DNA of 64,000 nt from Torreya grandis. Its lineage: Eukaryota; Streptophyta; Pinopsida; Cupressales; Taxaceae. The stretch is taken from contig JARHVA010000350.1 of assembly GCA_037957365.1 (NCBI GenBank), forward strand, positions 2,418,501 through 2,482,500, given 5' to 3'. Positions within the stretch are counted from its first letter, which is position 1, and each line of letters opens with the position of its first letter. Position numbers and translations under genes: made by a program. Below, piece after piece: positions 50,260 through 60,783 of this stretch. The notes under the pieces are model-generated. The model did no database searches. It saw nothing but the letters and a program-made list of their open reading frames with translations, and was not told where the DNA came from.

Positions 50260-50276
50260 CCCCAATAGAGTCACCA
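50260..50276 (-). promoter_or_regulatory. Primer binding site of the Tat-like element
   Basis: On the minus strand TGGTGACTCTATTGGGG begins five bases after the LTR end ...CCCAACA. It is of the TGGCGACTC type seen in Tat/Ogre elements, possibly a tRNA-Arg primer (from memory). The giant-LTR element at 13,227 has the same first nine bases. Confidence 0.75.
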
Positions 50277-50281
50277 AAAAC

Positions 50282-52453
50282 TGTTGGGTGAATATTTTTT
50301 CACTAGCTGACTAACAACAAAATAGGTGCATCAACCACAACATAAGGAGATTTATACAGCAAAATGGATGTGGTGGCCATAGCCAGATTGAGACAAATCT
50401 CTCCTCTCAGCAAGGGGAGGTTCCCTATAAACTATAGTATACTATAGATAAGATAAAAATACACTCAGGGGTGAAATCATACCATCCATCTCTCTATTTT
50501 TAGAGATGATGTTCATAGAATAGAGGAGAATTATGGTGTAATTATTGAAGGCACTTCTCTTCTTTTAGAAGTGATATTTAGCCAATAGCAAAATTCTTCT
50601 TGGGTAGTAATAGAAACTACAAGAAACCAATGAAAGCATAAAGTCTTTTGTTGTCTCTCCTACTCATTAGGACAAAGTAACACAATAGGATTAAATGTAG
50701 CTCAAATTCTGCACCTAAAAATACAATAGAGTAAAGGATAATGAAGGATAAAGAGAGCTCAAAGTCTCTTTAGTATCATTTACACAAAACATAGACTGAA
50801 GACAATTATGGTAGCACAAAGTCTCCCATAATCAGCTTCAAGACATCTTCCAACTTACTTCCACTTGTTCTACTTGTTTGATTAAATGGACAAGACTATA
50901 TTTAGGAAATAGACATAAGAACAATTTCCTAGATGACACAAGCTTATGCCAACACAAAGTTTGAAAGGTCACTTGCTTTTTCATTCATTTAACAAAATAG
51001 GATTATTAGTTTGAGCTCAAAGTCTCAGGATTGCCTTTCAATTTTAGTAGAGCTTCACTTCTGATAACAAAGAGATCTCCTTTATACAAAATGAGAGATT
51101 ACAATATATAGCATCACAAGAAAGACTTGGGCACTTGTTTTTTATGAAAATAACCCATGCTGAATTGAATGCATTGAATATCTATGAAAGGGCCATGCTA
51201 GAATAGGTCATCAACCTTGACTTTGACATTCTGAATCATCTCAAATGTCTCTTCCTAAGCATGGGTTGTCTATTCTTCTTCATGACGCTTACACGACTAT
51301 CCATTCACATTTACTCAATGCAAAAAGATAGGCCATGCATTTGAATGCTTATGTTCTCTGATGTCCACCTAGTGGACTATTCCACCTACTGGAAATAACT
51401 CTCTTATAGATATTTCTAGATTTATTGTAGTTGTTCCCTCTTTCCTTGCCATGTTTTGTCTCTTCCTGGTGATCTGAGCTCTCGAGGCTATATTCTCACT
51501 TCCTACAAGCTCTTTTGGCTCCTTTATGGGCTAGTAATGAGCTTGTTCTCAGACCTTTTGAAAATCAATGGTTATTCAATCACCCTAAAAATGACGTCCA
51601 TGGGGACGTCACTGGTTGCTTGAACCTATTTGAACCTTGAACCTTGAACCCTTTTGGTTCAAAGGTTCAATGTTTTGTAAAGGGCTGAATTTGCTCTCTT
51701 TTTCTTCTTCAGTTGAACCATTTCTTTGAACTTATTTTTGGAATCTTCTGCTTCCTTCATTCACTCGAAGCTTCCTTTCAAACTTTGAACCCTCTGAACC
51801 ATTTTTGGTTCAAGGTTAAACGGTTCATTCTTCGTTCTTCAAATTCTTTTATTCTCTAAGTATTTTAAAATTATGGAACTTGTTGAAACTTTTAAACCTT
51901 TAAACCATTTTGGTTCAAGGTTTAACAGTTCAACGGTTCAATCTTATCTCTTTGAATTCTTTGATGTTTCGAACTCTCTGGATCCTTTCATTTTCTAAGT
52001 CCATCAAACTCATTGAACTCATTTAACTTTTGAACTCACTAAACCATTTTGGTTCAAGATTCAATGGTTCAATAGTTAAACCTTCACTCTTCAAATCCTT
52101 CTTTTCTTTAAGTCCACTAAAGTCTTTGAACCTTGCGGAGGCGGGATTCAATGGTTCAACGGTTCAAAGTGGTTCATTATATTTGTTTGAAGCCGACTAT
52201 TAAGTATTTTGATCAAACCTTTACATTGAACCATCCTCAAAACACTAAGGAAAAGCCTCAAGTGTTTTGAACCTCCTTTGAAGAAAGCCTGCCTATTGAA
52301 CCTGTGACTTCCTTAGCTGAAAAGGCTTGAATATTTGAAAAAACTTAACTGCTCAAAACATTTTGAAAGAAAGAAAGAGAGCATTTTGGCCTACAAGACC
52401 CAAATGGTCAGCCTGTTGTCCTCAAAATCAAGTGATGGATTTTGGGAACAACA
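50282..52453 (-). repeat. 5' LTR of the Tat-like element
   Basis: On the minus strand it starts TGTTGTTCCCAAAATCC and ends AATATTCACCCAACA, colinear with the 3' LTR including the TTGAACC array. It is followed on the plus strand by the TATTG target copy. Confidence 0.93.
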
Positions 52454-52539
52454 TATTGAAAATTACATTTTAAATTCTTGGTGAACTAAAGGGAAACTAG
52501 TTTTGTTGAAAAGGCAAATCTTAGGCATCACTTGACCAA

Positions 52540-52890
52540 AACATTTAGGCACCTCTGTCTAGACCCTCTATATGGCATCTAAACCTTGTAGATAGTATAT
52601 AGACACTATTGACACTGTCCAAACCCTTTGTATAGCATCCAAACCCCATGGATGGTGTTTAGAGGCCCTGGATGCTATTTAGAGTCTATGTATGCATCCA
52701 CGGACTCTAGACACCATCTAGAGCCTCTTAACACTGTCCAAAGACTCTGAATGGATTATAGAGTCTATGGATGGTGTCTATAGACTATGGAAAACATTTA
52801 GGGCCTCTATACCATGTCCATAGACTTTGGACACTATTTAGAGCCTTTGGATGCCTCTCATGGGCTTTGGATACTAGATTGTACTATCTA
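52540..52890 (+). repeat. 21-bp tandem repeat, left part
   Basis: Units such as TCCAAACCCTTTGTATAGCAT, CCAAACCCCATGGATGGTGTT and GAGTCTATGGATGGTGTCTAT run head to tail at 21 bases, with one 17-base unit. I counted about 15 units. Confidence 0.85.
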
Positions 52891-53411
52891 GATGCTCATT
52901 TGAAAAACAAAATATAGGTAATCATAAATATATTTTATCCTAAAAAATTATTTAATATTTGGATTCTTCTAAAATAATATACAATTTTAAAAAAATCACC
53001 TCAATCTAAATCCATATGTAAACATATGCCCATTTGAAGTTCTATACATTGTCTAGAGCTGGTGGATGTTGTCTAGAGCCCTGGATGATGTCCATAAGAT
53101 ATGGATGGTGTTCACAAGAGCTAGATGGTGTATATAAACTTTAGATAGTGTATAAATTCTATATATGGAATCCATAATCTTTGGACACCATCCACATTCT
53201 CTAGATGTCATCTAGAGCCTTGGATGTCATCTATGGGCTCTAAATAACATCCATAACTTTGAATGTGCATAAATTTTACATATGGAGTCAGATTGAGGTG
53301 ATTTATTTTTTAAATTGTCTAATTTTTTGAAAAGAATACAAATATGAAATAATTTTTAGGATAAAATACATTTATGATGACTTTTGTTTCTATTTTTCAA
53401 ATGAACATCAA
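52891..53411. repeat. Inverted repeat, arms about 150 bp
   Basis: The left arm (52,891-53,042) contains TTTATCCTAAAAAATTATTT and CACCTCAATCTAAATCC. The right arm (53,256-53,411) contains their complements, GGATTTAGATTGAGGTG-like and AAATAATTTTTAGGATAAAA. The spacer holds more minisatellite units that also occur in both orientations. Confidence 0.88.
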
Positions 53412-53929
53412 GAACATGCAGTCTAGCATCCTAAAGCATGTAGTCTAGCATCTAGAACAAGTAAATAGGCATCTAGGGTATGTCACATATATTAGTGAAA
53501 TTAATCATAATGTCCTTCAGGTCCATGGAAATTTATACTCATAATTTTAGAATTAGTTATAAATTTTAGGTGAGTTGACCTATAAAATTTATAACCCAAA
53601 AATTTAGGTGACCTAGTGCCCTTTACTAGTCCAAAAAACTTGCCAAAACCAAATTTAGGAAAATGGAATATTCATGAATAAGATCAGCCACTAAAAAAAC
53701 CTTGATTATATCGCATGTTTGGGTATCATCAAATAAAAATCAAATAGAAGGGAATTCCCTAAACAACATTTAAAACAAATGAGGGCCATTTGAGTTTTTG
53801 GTTAATGTCTTTTTGGTCTCACCAATGCTAATATACATTTCAAACTTCAATGAAATCTATATTTAAGCCTATTTGGAGGAATTTTTTTTTGGTATTTTTT
53901 TTATTATATATTAATCTAAAATAAAAACA

Positions 53930-54700
53930 TGGGAAAACCATCTAAATCATTTTGAAAGTTTTTTATAAACACTTAAGAAACATTATCTTTATGCCAAGCC
54001 TTATAAGTATGCTTTTAGAGTGAAGGTAATGCATTACTTAGGTCAAATTATCTCTCATAAAATATTCAAGGTGGATCCTAATGAGATTAAGGCCATAGTT
54101 GAGTGGAAATATCCTAATATAATCAATAACTTATGAGGATTCATAGGACATACATGATAATACTATAAATTTGTCAAAAATTATGGAAATATAGTAACAC
54201 CACTCACAATTTTATTGAAAATGGATTCTCTCATTAGATCAAACAAACAACTAGATTAATTTATATGATTAAGGGTACATGCATACCAATCCAATTCTAT
54301 CCACTCATTATTTCACTAAATCTTTCATTATGGGGTGTGGTGTTTCAAGCCATTATATGGGCACAATTATCATGCAATAACGCAAGTCCATTGCTTTTGA
54401 GCATCACCAACTTAAAATGTATGATTTACTAAATCCAATTTATAATAATGGAATCTTTTATGTTATTAATGTTGTCAAGAATTAGAGACCTTATTTGATT
54501 GGAAGACACTTCTAAGTGAAGATAAATTACAAAAGTTAGAAGTAATTCTTGGAATAGAGGCTATCATTAGAGAAGTGATAAAAATAGGTCACTAAGATGT
54601 TGGGATATGAATCCATGATCATATATAATAATGAGAAGGATAATATGGTGGCATATTCACTTTATATAAGCTATGAAAACACAAAGTCATTGTTTTATAT
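53930..54700 (+). pseudogene. Chromovirus-like RT C-terminus and RNase H, first copy
   Basis: The plus strand resumes the split pol with LKKHYLYAKPYKYAF (about 53,975-54,018), then YLGQIISHKIFKVDPNEIKA and FVKNYGNIVTPLT, the usual end of a gypsy RT. RNase H follows: HHQLKMYDLLNPIY (54,402 on) and VTKMLGYESMIIYNN. Stops are frequent. It belongs with the protease/RT piece at 40,991-41,830. Confidence 0.85.
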
Positions 54701-55411
54701 AATGTCTATACCGTAAGAAAATTGGGTACATTACATAAGGACAAAATAGTAGCATGACACAAATACATGTTTCATTTTGAAACTTCATCATGATCCTATA
54801 ATTTTATATATTTTTTTGGAAGGTGAATACATTTGGTATAAGGATAAAATATATTTTTATAAAAATTCAAGCATCGACCATAAGGTTTTAGAGTATCTTT
54901 ATGATTCATCACCAACTTAAAGGTAATAATTTACTCAAGCCTATTTATGAGAAGGAAATATTATCTATTCTTCATGTGGTCAAGCAATGGAGATATTATT
55001 TTATTAGAAGACACTTCAAAGTGAAAACATATCATAGTAGTTAGAATTACTTCTTGGAACAGAGGCTATAATTTAAGAAGTGATTAAAAAAATACATTAT
55101 TAAGATGTTAGGATATGAATTCAATATCATCTATAAAAATGGGAGGAAATGTGGTGGCATATGCACTTTCTTTAAGGTATGAAAACATAGATGCATTATT
55201 GTGTGAAATGTCCATTCTGAAATCAAATTAGGTAGATGAATCAAGGATAGAATGATAACATGAAATAGATACATGGAATCTCATTCAAAAAAAAATAGTA
55301 TGATCTGTCACTTTAGATAATGTTTTTAGGAAGGGTTGATCAATTTATTACAAGAATGGGCTATACCTTTTCAAAAATTCAAGGATCAAACATAAGGTTT
55401 TGGAGGAGTTA
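54402..55411 (+). repeat. 505-bp tandem duplication inside pol
   Basis: CATCACCAACTTAAA occurs at 54,402 and 54,907. The sequences after these points stay colinear for about 500 bases through RNase H into the integrase N-terminus (CATAAGGTTTT near 54,880 and 55,390). The two units have diverged strongly, so the duplication is old. Confidence 0.85.
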
Positions 55412-55681
55412 TGTGTTTTGTCGATTGGTGGGTACTTAAGATTTATAAATATTTATTATAGAGTTAAGAATTATTTTTTTGGAAGGGGTCAAAGGTGATG
55501 TATATAAATTTAAAGCAAATTTTTTTGTGTTTCAGTAGAACAAATGGGAGACAATTAAAACTTCATGTCTTTTAAAACCTTTAACTATTCTTAGATAATG
55601 TTAGGAGGTCTCAATGTGTTTCATCAGATGATTACCAAAATAAAAATGAAAAAATTCATCATATTAATGGTAGATAGACTC
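54907..55681 (+). pseudogene. Second RNase H copy and integrase N-terminal part (chromovirus-like)
   Basis: The second RNase H unit is better preserved: HHQLKGNNLLKPIYEKEILS, YFLEQRL and IIKMLGYEFNIIYKNGR. The integrase zinc-finger region follows at about 55,330-55,560 (FLEGVKGDVYKFKANF and NKWETIKTSCLLKPLTI), then the start of the integrase core ending in MVDRL at 55,681. There the frame is cut by an insertion and resumes at 56,834. Confidence 0.85.
55666..55681. repeat. 16-bp target-site duplication, left copy
   Basis: AATGGTAGATAGACTC, identical to 56,834-56,849. It encodes the integrase MVDRL motif, and the coding homology breaks exactly at these copies. Confidence 0.8.
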
Positions 55682-56833
55682 GTGATTATATATGAAAAGG
55701 CATGATGGAGGAGCAGGGCATTGAGGGAGATGAAGAAGATGAAGTGATTGATGGAGGCATAGTTGAAGCCATGGGATTTGGCAAAGGGCTATTTATGGGT
55801 TGGGAGAAGGGGTATCCACTAGTGAGGAATGGGTGTATGTTTAGTGTTTTCCCTACTCTAGTGTCCTTCTCTTGTGTCTAAGGTTTTCTCTTTGTTTCTT
55901 TTAGGCTTTAGGGTTTTGACCTTTTTCTCTATGGCAATGAGCAAAGCTTTGGTCCTCTTATATTTCAATGATGGGTGGGGTGAGTGGGTGGATTGTGGCT
56001 CAGATCTATATTTGAAGAAGGGATCATTTTGTTTTATTATGTCTCTATTTATCAAAATTAGTCTACTCTCCTTTCCTTTGTATGGTAATTTTTAGGTGGT
56101 TTGGTCGTGAATGGAGTTGGATTCATTGGTTCCTGTGCAACTTAGGTTGTGTATTTTGGTTGCATTATGGATCTTTCCAGGGTGTGTTTTTTCCTACAAT
56201 AGTCAATTGGTGCCTTTATCTAGAGCCTATTTGGGAAGGAGATCATTGAGTTTATCATTGTTCCTTTTGCCTTTGGGGTGGACTCATTTCTACTGAACTT
56301 GCCTAGGATTTTCAAAAATTTTACATCATTTTAGGAGTTTGCTTGAGTAGTCTTGTGGTATGTGTGGGTGCCTTTACTATGGGTAACTTTTGGTTTAATA
56401 ATTTTGCTTGAATTTTTGTGTTTTTCCTAGTTTTTAGAAGCAATTGGTTTTTGCCTTATCACTATAGTTTTTGACTAGTCATGATGGTTATGGGTTAGGG
56501 TTTATATCTTGTTTTAAGGGCTTTTTGGTAGTTGGTTTATTTATAGTATTTTGGTGTTTTGATTTGTTGGGAATTTTGGTTTATTGGTATCCTTAGTTTG
56601 GGGTTTGGTATGCCTTTATTTATGAATTTTGGTCCTAATATCTATGGTTTGACCTTATTATGTCATTTATGGCATAAAGTTATCTTGATGGCTATTGTAC
56701 TATGTTTTTTCTAGTTAAATCCCTTGTTGCCTTTCATTCTCTCTTGGATGTTTATTTGAAGCTTACAATTTATTTGGTTCACATTGTATTATAGGTGAGG
56801 GACCCTTTTAACCATTTATTATCTACCCCCCAA
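55682..56833. mobile_element. 1.15-kb insertion in integrase, LINE/SINE-like by its duplication, class unknown
   Basis: The insert is bounded by a perfect 16-bp repeat of the target. Target duplications of this length are typical of target-primed retrotransposition. There is no clear poly(A) tail (the right end is CCCCCCAAAA) and no inverted termini. The first 130 bases can encode an acidic peptide (GDEEDEVIDGG), and the right half is G/T-rich like an untranslated region. ORFs 55,874-56,095, 56,111-56,296 and, on the minus strand, 56,055-55,858 show no domain I recognise. A 5'-truncated LINE with a lost tail, or a processed gene fragment, are both possible. Confidence 0.55.
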
Positions 56834-57000
56834 AATGGTAGATAGACTCACAAAATGTGCCCATTTTTTTGCCTTGTGATGTCTTTTCAAAATAATTACA
56901 TTGGGAGTAATATTGATGGAGATAATTCAAAAGATACATAGTATGCCAAATATTATGTAGGTAAGCATGATCCCACAAATGTTAGTATTTTTAGATTGAT
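56834..57000 (+). pseudogene. Chromovirus-like integrase core, continuation
   Basis: MVDRLTKCAHFFAL followed after a stop by MEIIQKIHSMPNIM matches the integrase core segment VVDRLTKYAHF...H-G-x-P. It joins exactly to the fragment ending at 55,681. Recognisable homology fades after about 57,000. Confidence 0.8.
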
Positions 57001-57181
57001 TTATTCTCTTATTTGGGTAATAATTTGGCCCATAATTCTATAAAAACTAAGGTTGTTTGTAAGTGGTTGGAATAACATGCTCATGGTTGAATGTGAATGG
57101 TTGTGGAGTTGGGTAATTAGTGGATGCTATGATTGGAGAAATGTTTACACTACTTATTAAATAAATAACATGTTTAGTTTC

Positions 57182-57625
57182 CCCATTCCTTACATTGGGT
57201 ATCTCTCATCTAAAGTATATCACATAAAAAAACACTTCCACTCTAAATGAATCAATATTCCTTCAGATCTCATATGCCCTAACTCCATTGATAAATCTCT
57301 GCCAAGGTACAACCTTGATAAAACCCTCCATTTTAGTAATAATATTCTTGAGATCCCATACTATGAAAAATTTTAGTACCATTATTATTTAATAAAATAT
57401 AAATGTTTTTTCAATGAGGAATTTATTGCATACAAAATAGGTGTCAAATTAGATGAATTTAATTTTGGGACCATACTTTTAGATGGTGTAAAGATAAGAG
57501 CTTTAGAACATATTATAGAAATCCATTCAAGCATTATTGATAAAATCCTTGGTGATGGTAATGGTAATAATTTTAAATTTAATTATTATATTGAAGGTCT
57601 TAAATTATTTACTAGTTTAATATAA
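57182..57625 (+). pseudogene. Unrecognised coding-like stretch
   Basis: One plus-strand frame has only two stops in about 148 codons of AT-rich DNA. It ends with a TAA after a segment reading YIEGLKLFTSLI. An inner part reads FNEEFIAYKIGVKLDEFNF. It has no similarity I recognise. It may be the tail of the chromovirus polyprotein or another captured fragment. It has no in-frame ATG early enough to define a gene. Confidence 0.3.
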
Positions 57626-58360
57626 TCCCTATAACAATGGTACTACACATGGGCTTCTTTGCAATAACCATTTGTAAAGTTTGAAAAAATATCTTATAGA
57701 AATAAAATGTACTTGAAAATAAATTGATGACTTTTTAAATGTAAAATGGGCATTTATTTATTAAAATTATGGTGTTTACATAAAATTAATATAAATACAT
57801 TGTATTTCATTAAATTTAAATATATAATTAAAATATATGTAAGAGGTAAGTAATGGAAGCAAACCCAATTGTAACAAATACAAGCTAAAGTATAGTAATT
57901 AATTTATTATTCTATAATTTGAATATGTATTCTAATTGTGTTGACTATATTTACCCTAATCTTAAATTTTTTAGACCTGCATAAGCTTGATGTACAAATT
58001 TATAGTTTTATAGTCTTGTTTTTCATATGCCCAACAATAGTAAGCTCGACTGCTTCATTCCCCCCCCCCAATGTTTCTAAGTGTGTCCTTGAGTCATTGA
58101 GTGTGTCTCTATAGTTTTTGCATACTAGTTATTTCATGAGCTTGTGCAGTGCTTCTACCTAATTATGATTATATCTTCACTTTACAAATGTGTTGGAAAA
58201 AATGCACATAATCATTGAATCCTTAATTTTGACCTAACTTCATATTGAGATGTTAACTCAAAATAAGATAAGGTATAATTAGTTATGTTGGGAAACCACT
58301 AAAGTAGAGTTACAATTTACATATCTTACATGCAAGTTTTTTTAATGGCAAATCTTTGTT
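57626..58360. other. No gene seen; poly-C run at 58,060-58,069
   Basis: AT-rich sequence with a run of ten C, and no ORF or repeat that I can support. Confidence 0.45.
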
Positions 58361-58364
58361 AATA

Positions 58365-59165
58365 TATGAATATTCCATTTTTCAAAGTCAACATTTGGTG
58401 ATTTTTGTGGAGTGGTTGACAGGGCGAGATCACCTAAATTTTTGGGGTTAAAGTTAATTTTGAGGAGAGGTTTGCCTAAATTTGAATATAAATTTTCCTC
58501 ATATAAATGTAATTAATTAGTACCTCAAAAGCCAATCCTGAAGAATTCACCATATACCTTTGAGTGAATTTAGGAATTTTTTCATGGTTTGTATTTTAAG
58601 TCCCAAGAGGGCTTCAAGAATCAACAGTTTCCAACAAGGTATAAAATGATTTTTTTATAAAATAATTTCTTAGTATTTTTTAACAGTAATTCCATTTACT
58701 CATCTTTAAGTGTCATCATGGAAATTAAATATGAGGGCATTTGATGGTAACCTATGGGTACCTGATTACATCTTGTAAGTGCAGACATCTGACAATAGCC
58801 TATGAGTGTTTGACTATAGTCTACCAATGCCTAATAGTAGCATGTAGGAGGATGATGGAAAGTTGTGGGTGGATGATGATAGGTTACCTACAGGTAGATA
58901 CTGATAGTCTATAGGCAAATGGTAGTACTTTATGGGTAGATGTTGATAGTCTATGGGTGGATGACAGTAGTCTACGAGTGGGCACTAGTTATCTGTAATC
59001 AAAAGTTGATAGGTTGTAGTCAAGTACCCATATGTTACCATTGGGCACTAGTAGGCTACAATCAGATGTCGGTAGGCTATAGTCAAATGTCGATAGGCTA
59101 TAGTTAGGTGCCCATAGGCTGTAATCAAATGCCCTCATGTTTGATTGCTATCATGATTCTTTATT
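58365..59165 (+). mobile_element. Second palindromic minisatellite module
   Basis: A block at 58,370-58,500 (GAATATTCCATTTTT, then GATCACCTAAATTTTTGGGG) matches the reverse complement of 53,700-53,560. Then come inverted arms of about 110-150 bases (58,712-58,828 and about 59,010-59,158, for example ATGAGGGCATTTGAT against ATCAAATGCCCTCAT). The arms and the DNA between them are built of 21-bp units. The order is block, then array, as in the 53-kb module read on its own strand. I could not define the outer ends or a target duplication. Confidence 0.55.
58745..59140 (+). repeat. 21-bp tandem repeat
   Basis: Units such as CGGTAGGCTATAGTCAAATGT, CGATAGGCTATAGTTAGGTGC and TAGTAGGCTACAATCAGATGT run at exactly 21 bases, about 18 units. 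Units in the left part are partly in opposite orientation to those in the right part. Confidence 0.85.
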
Positions 59166-59324
59166 CATCTATCAAGAATATTTATTTTTTGTCAATCATT
59201 TTCATTTTTATATTAATCATATTTCATCCATGGCTCCACATGCTTGATTATATGGATTCTATTCAAAACATTAAGGCCTCTATGAAATTTTAAAAAAAAA
59301 ATAATTTATTATCTTATTTTAGCT

Positions 59325-59870
59325 AGACACCAAACATAGATACTAAATTTTTAATTAACTAGTGATTTTTATTTATTAACTTGTGTTAAAGTTAAATAAT
59401 AATTAAAATGTCTTAAACTATTTTGCATGCAAAACCCACTAATAACTCTTTTGAATAAATGTCTCCATAGGAAGACATACCTAAGTATGAATTTGAAATG
59501 CCAAACGAAGGTACTAACTCGTAGAATACCATTTTTTTAATTAATTAAATATTCTTTTAAAGATTAAATAATAATGATAAGGTCTAAAACAATATTTCAT
59601 GTATAACCCATTGATAAAGGTATTAAAGTTATCCTTGAATTGTTAGAGATACTTGGGAATGAAATGCCAAACATAGGTACTAAATTATAAATATTATTTG
59701 ATTTAATGTTTTTTATTTATTTTTACTTTAGTATTGGATTTTATTAAAAAGTAATGTCATACATTATTTTTGCATGTAATTCAATGATAAAGGTATTGAA
59801 GACTTGTATAACACTTTTGAATATATACCTCCCCTAAAAGAAGTCACTCAGAAAGAAATACCAACTATCC
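59325..59870 (+). repeat. Tandem repeat of about 170 bp, three units
   Basis: CCAAAC(A/G)(T/A)AGGTACTAA-type starts lie at about 59,330, 59,501 and 59,667 (171 and 166 apart). Each is followed by an AT-rich stretch and then by (T/G)CATG(T/C)A...A(A/T)(C/T)CCA(C/T)TGATAA. A fourth, weak start is near 59,861. Confidence 0.75.
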
Positions 59871-60783
59871 TAATAAATTCAAGGAAATGGAGATATTACA
59901 TCATAAGTAGTGGTGTCAATGATGAGTTCCCAACACCAAATGAGATATATACTCACCCAAACAAATGAGATATTAACATAAGATTTAGTATTTTTTGCTA
60001 ATAAAATAGAAATAGGAAAAAAGTATGTTGGTCATCTATTTGGGGAATCTCTTACATAGGACTACCTTTGATTCCACTAGGTGAATAATCAGGAATATGA
60101 GGTTTTTGTGAAGGCTCCATGGGATGATATCTCTATATCATATCATGCAGGTTGAAAAAACCATGGGCATGCCACTGGTAATGCCCAAATACTCTTCATC
60201 TAGATCAATATCATGAAGAACCATGTTCCCTATTACACTAGATAGACCACCAAGTGAAAAGTTTGGAAATTCTGACATTGTGACCTGAACCATGCCACTA
60301 CTATAAGCCAAGATAAACAAAAATTTCCTAATACTAGTATTTACATGGCCATGATAGGGTGGTGGTGGTGGCAAGAATTTTTACATTGAGAAGAATGACC
60401 TAAAAATGGGAATTAAAATCACTAAAATGACCAATTAAAAAATTTAATATAATATTAGAATTTTAAAAAAATAGATTTATTTAGTGCACCTTGTTGTTGT
60501 CATTGTTATTGCTATTGCTATTGTTTTTACTATTGCTATTGCTAGGGAACTCTCAAAGCTATACTAAACCCTCTGTTGTTTTCAATATAGATTACATAGG
60601 CACTACTATATATAATAGAGTTAAAATATCATAATGATAAAAGAGTATTCAATCAAATCAAAGCTAGTTTATGAAGCTATACTAGTAATATGAGTGGAGG
60701 GCTATGTCAGAGGTATAATCAAACTCCACATTCAATTTTTTCTTATTAGTTATTGCTTGAGCATCTATGGAGGTGATTATGCA
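59871..60783. other. No supported gene; imperfect trinucleotide run at 60,490-60,545
   Basis: The run is TTG/TTA/GCTATT-type simple sequence. The minus ORF 60,374-60,138 (78 codons, starting MPPPPPYHGHV) has no domain I recognise. Confidence 0.4.

Larger units (their letters stand above)
41879..52453 (-). mobile_element. Tat-like Ty3/gypsy retrotransposon, 10.6 kb, nearly full length
   Basis: LTRs of about 2.2 kb bound gag, protease, an RNase H-like domain, RT, RNase H and integrase on the minus strand. The primer site and the TATTG duplication are both present. In the first 245 bases I counted about 15 LTR differences (6%). All domains are present but broken by stops, so it was complete when inserted and decayed in place. 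It sits within the palindromic minisatellite module that had already split the chromovirus RT. Confidence 0.93.
52454..53925 (-). mobile_element. Palindromic minisatellite module (fold-back-like) inside the chromovirus RT
   Basis: Together with about 41,830-41,873 this fills the gap in the chromovirus RT. Read on the minus strand it has a leader of about 280 bases, a block at 53,700-53,560 that contains CACCTAAATTTTTGGGTT, and then 21-bp tandem units from 53,480 to 52,540. Within the units lie inverted arms of about 150 bases (52,891-53,042 and 53,256-53,411) around a 215-base spacer that is itself built of 21-bp-like units. A related block plus array occurs at 58,370-59,165. There is no ORF. 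The RT residues that should lie here are gone, so a deletion accompanied or followed insertion. Confidence 0.55.

Noticed and set aside
52540..53480. CRISPR-like array of regular repeats
   Set aside because: There are no unique spacers between repeats, units abut directly, and the context is plant transposons.
58712..59158. MITE with terminal inverted repeats
   Set aside because: The inverted arms are made of tandem units and I found no short target duplication; a fold-back-like module describes it better.
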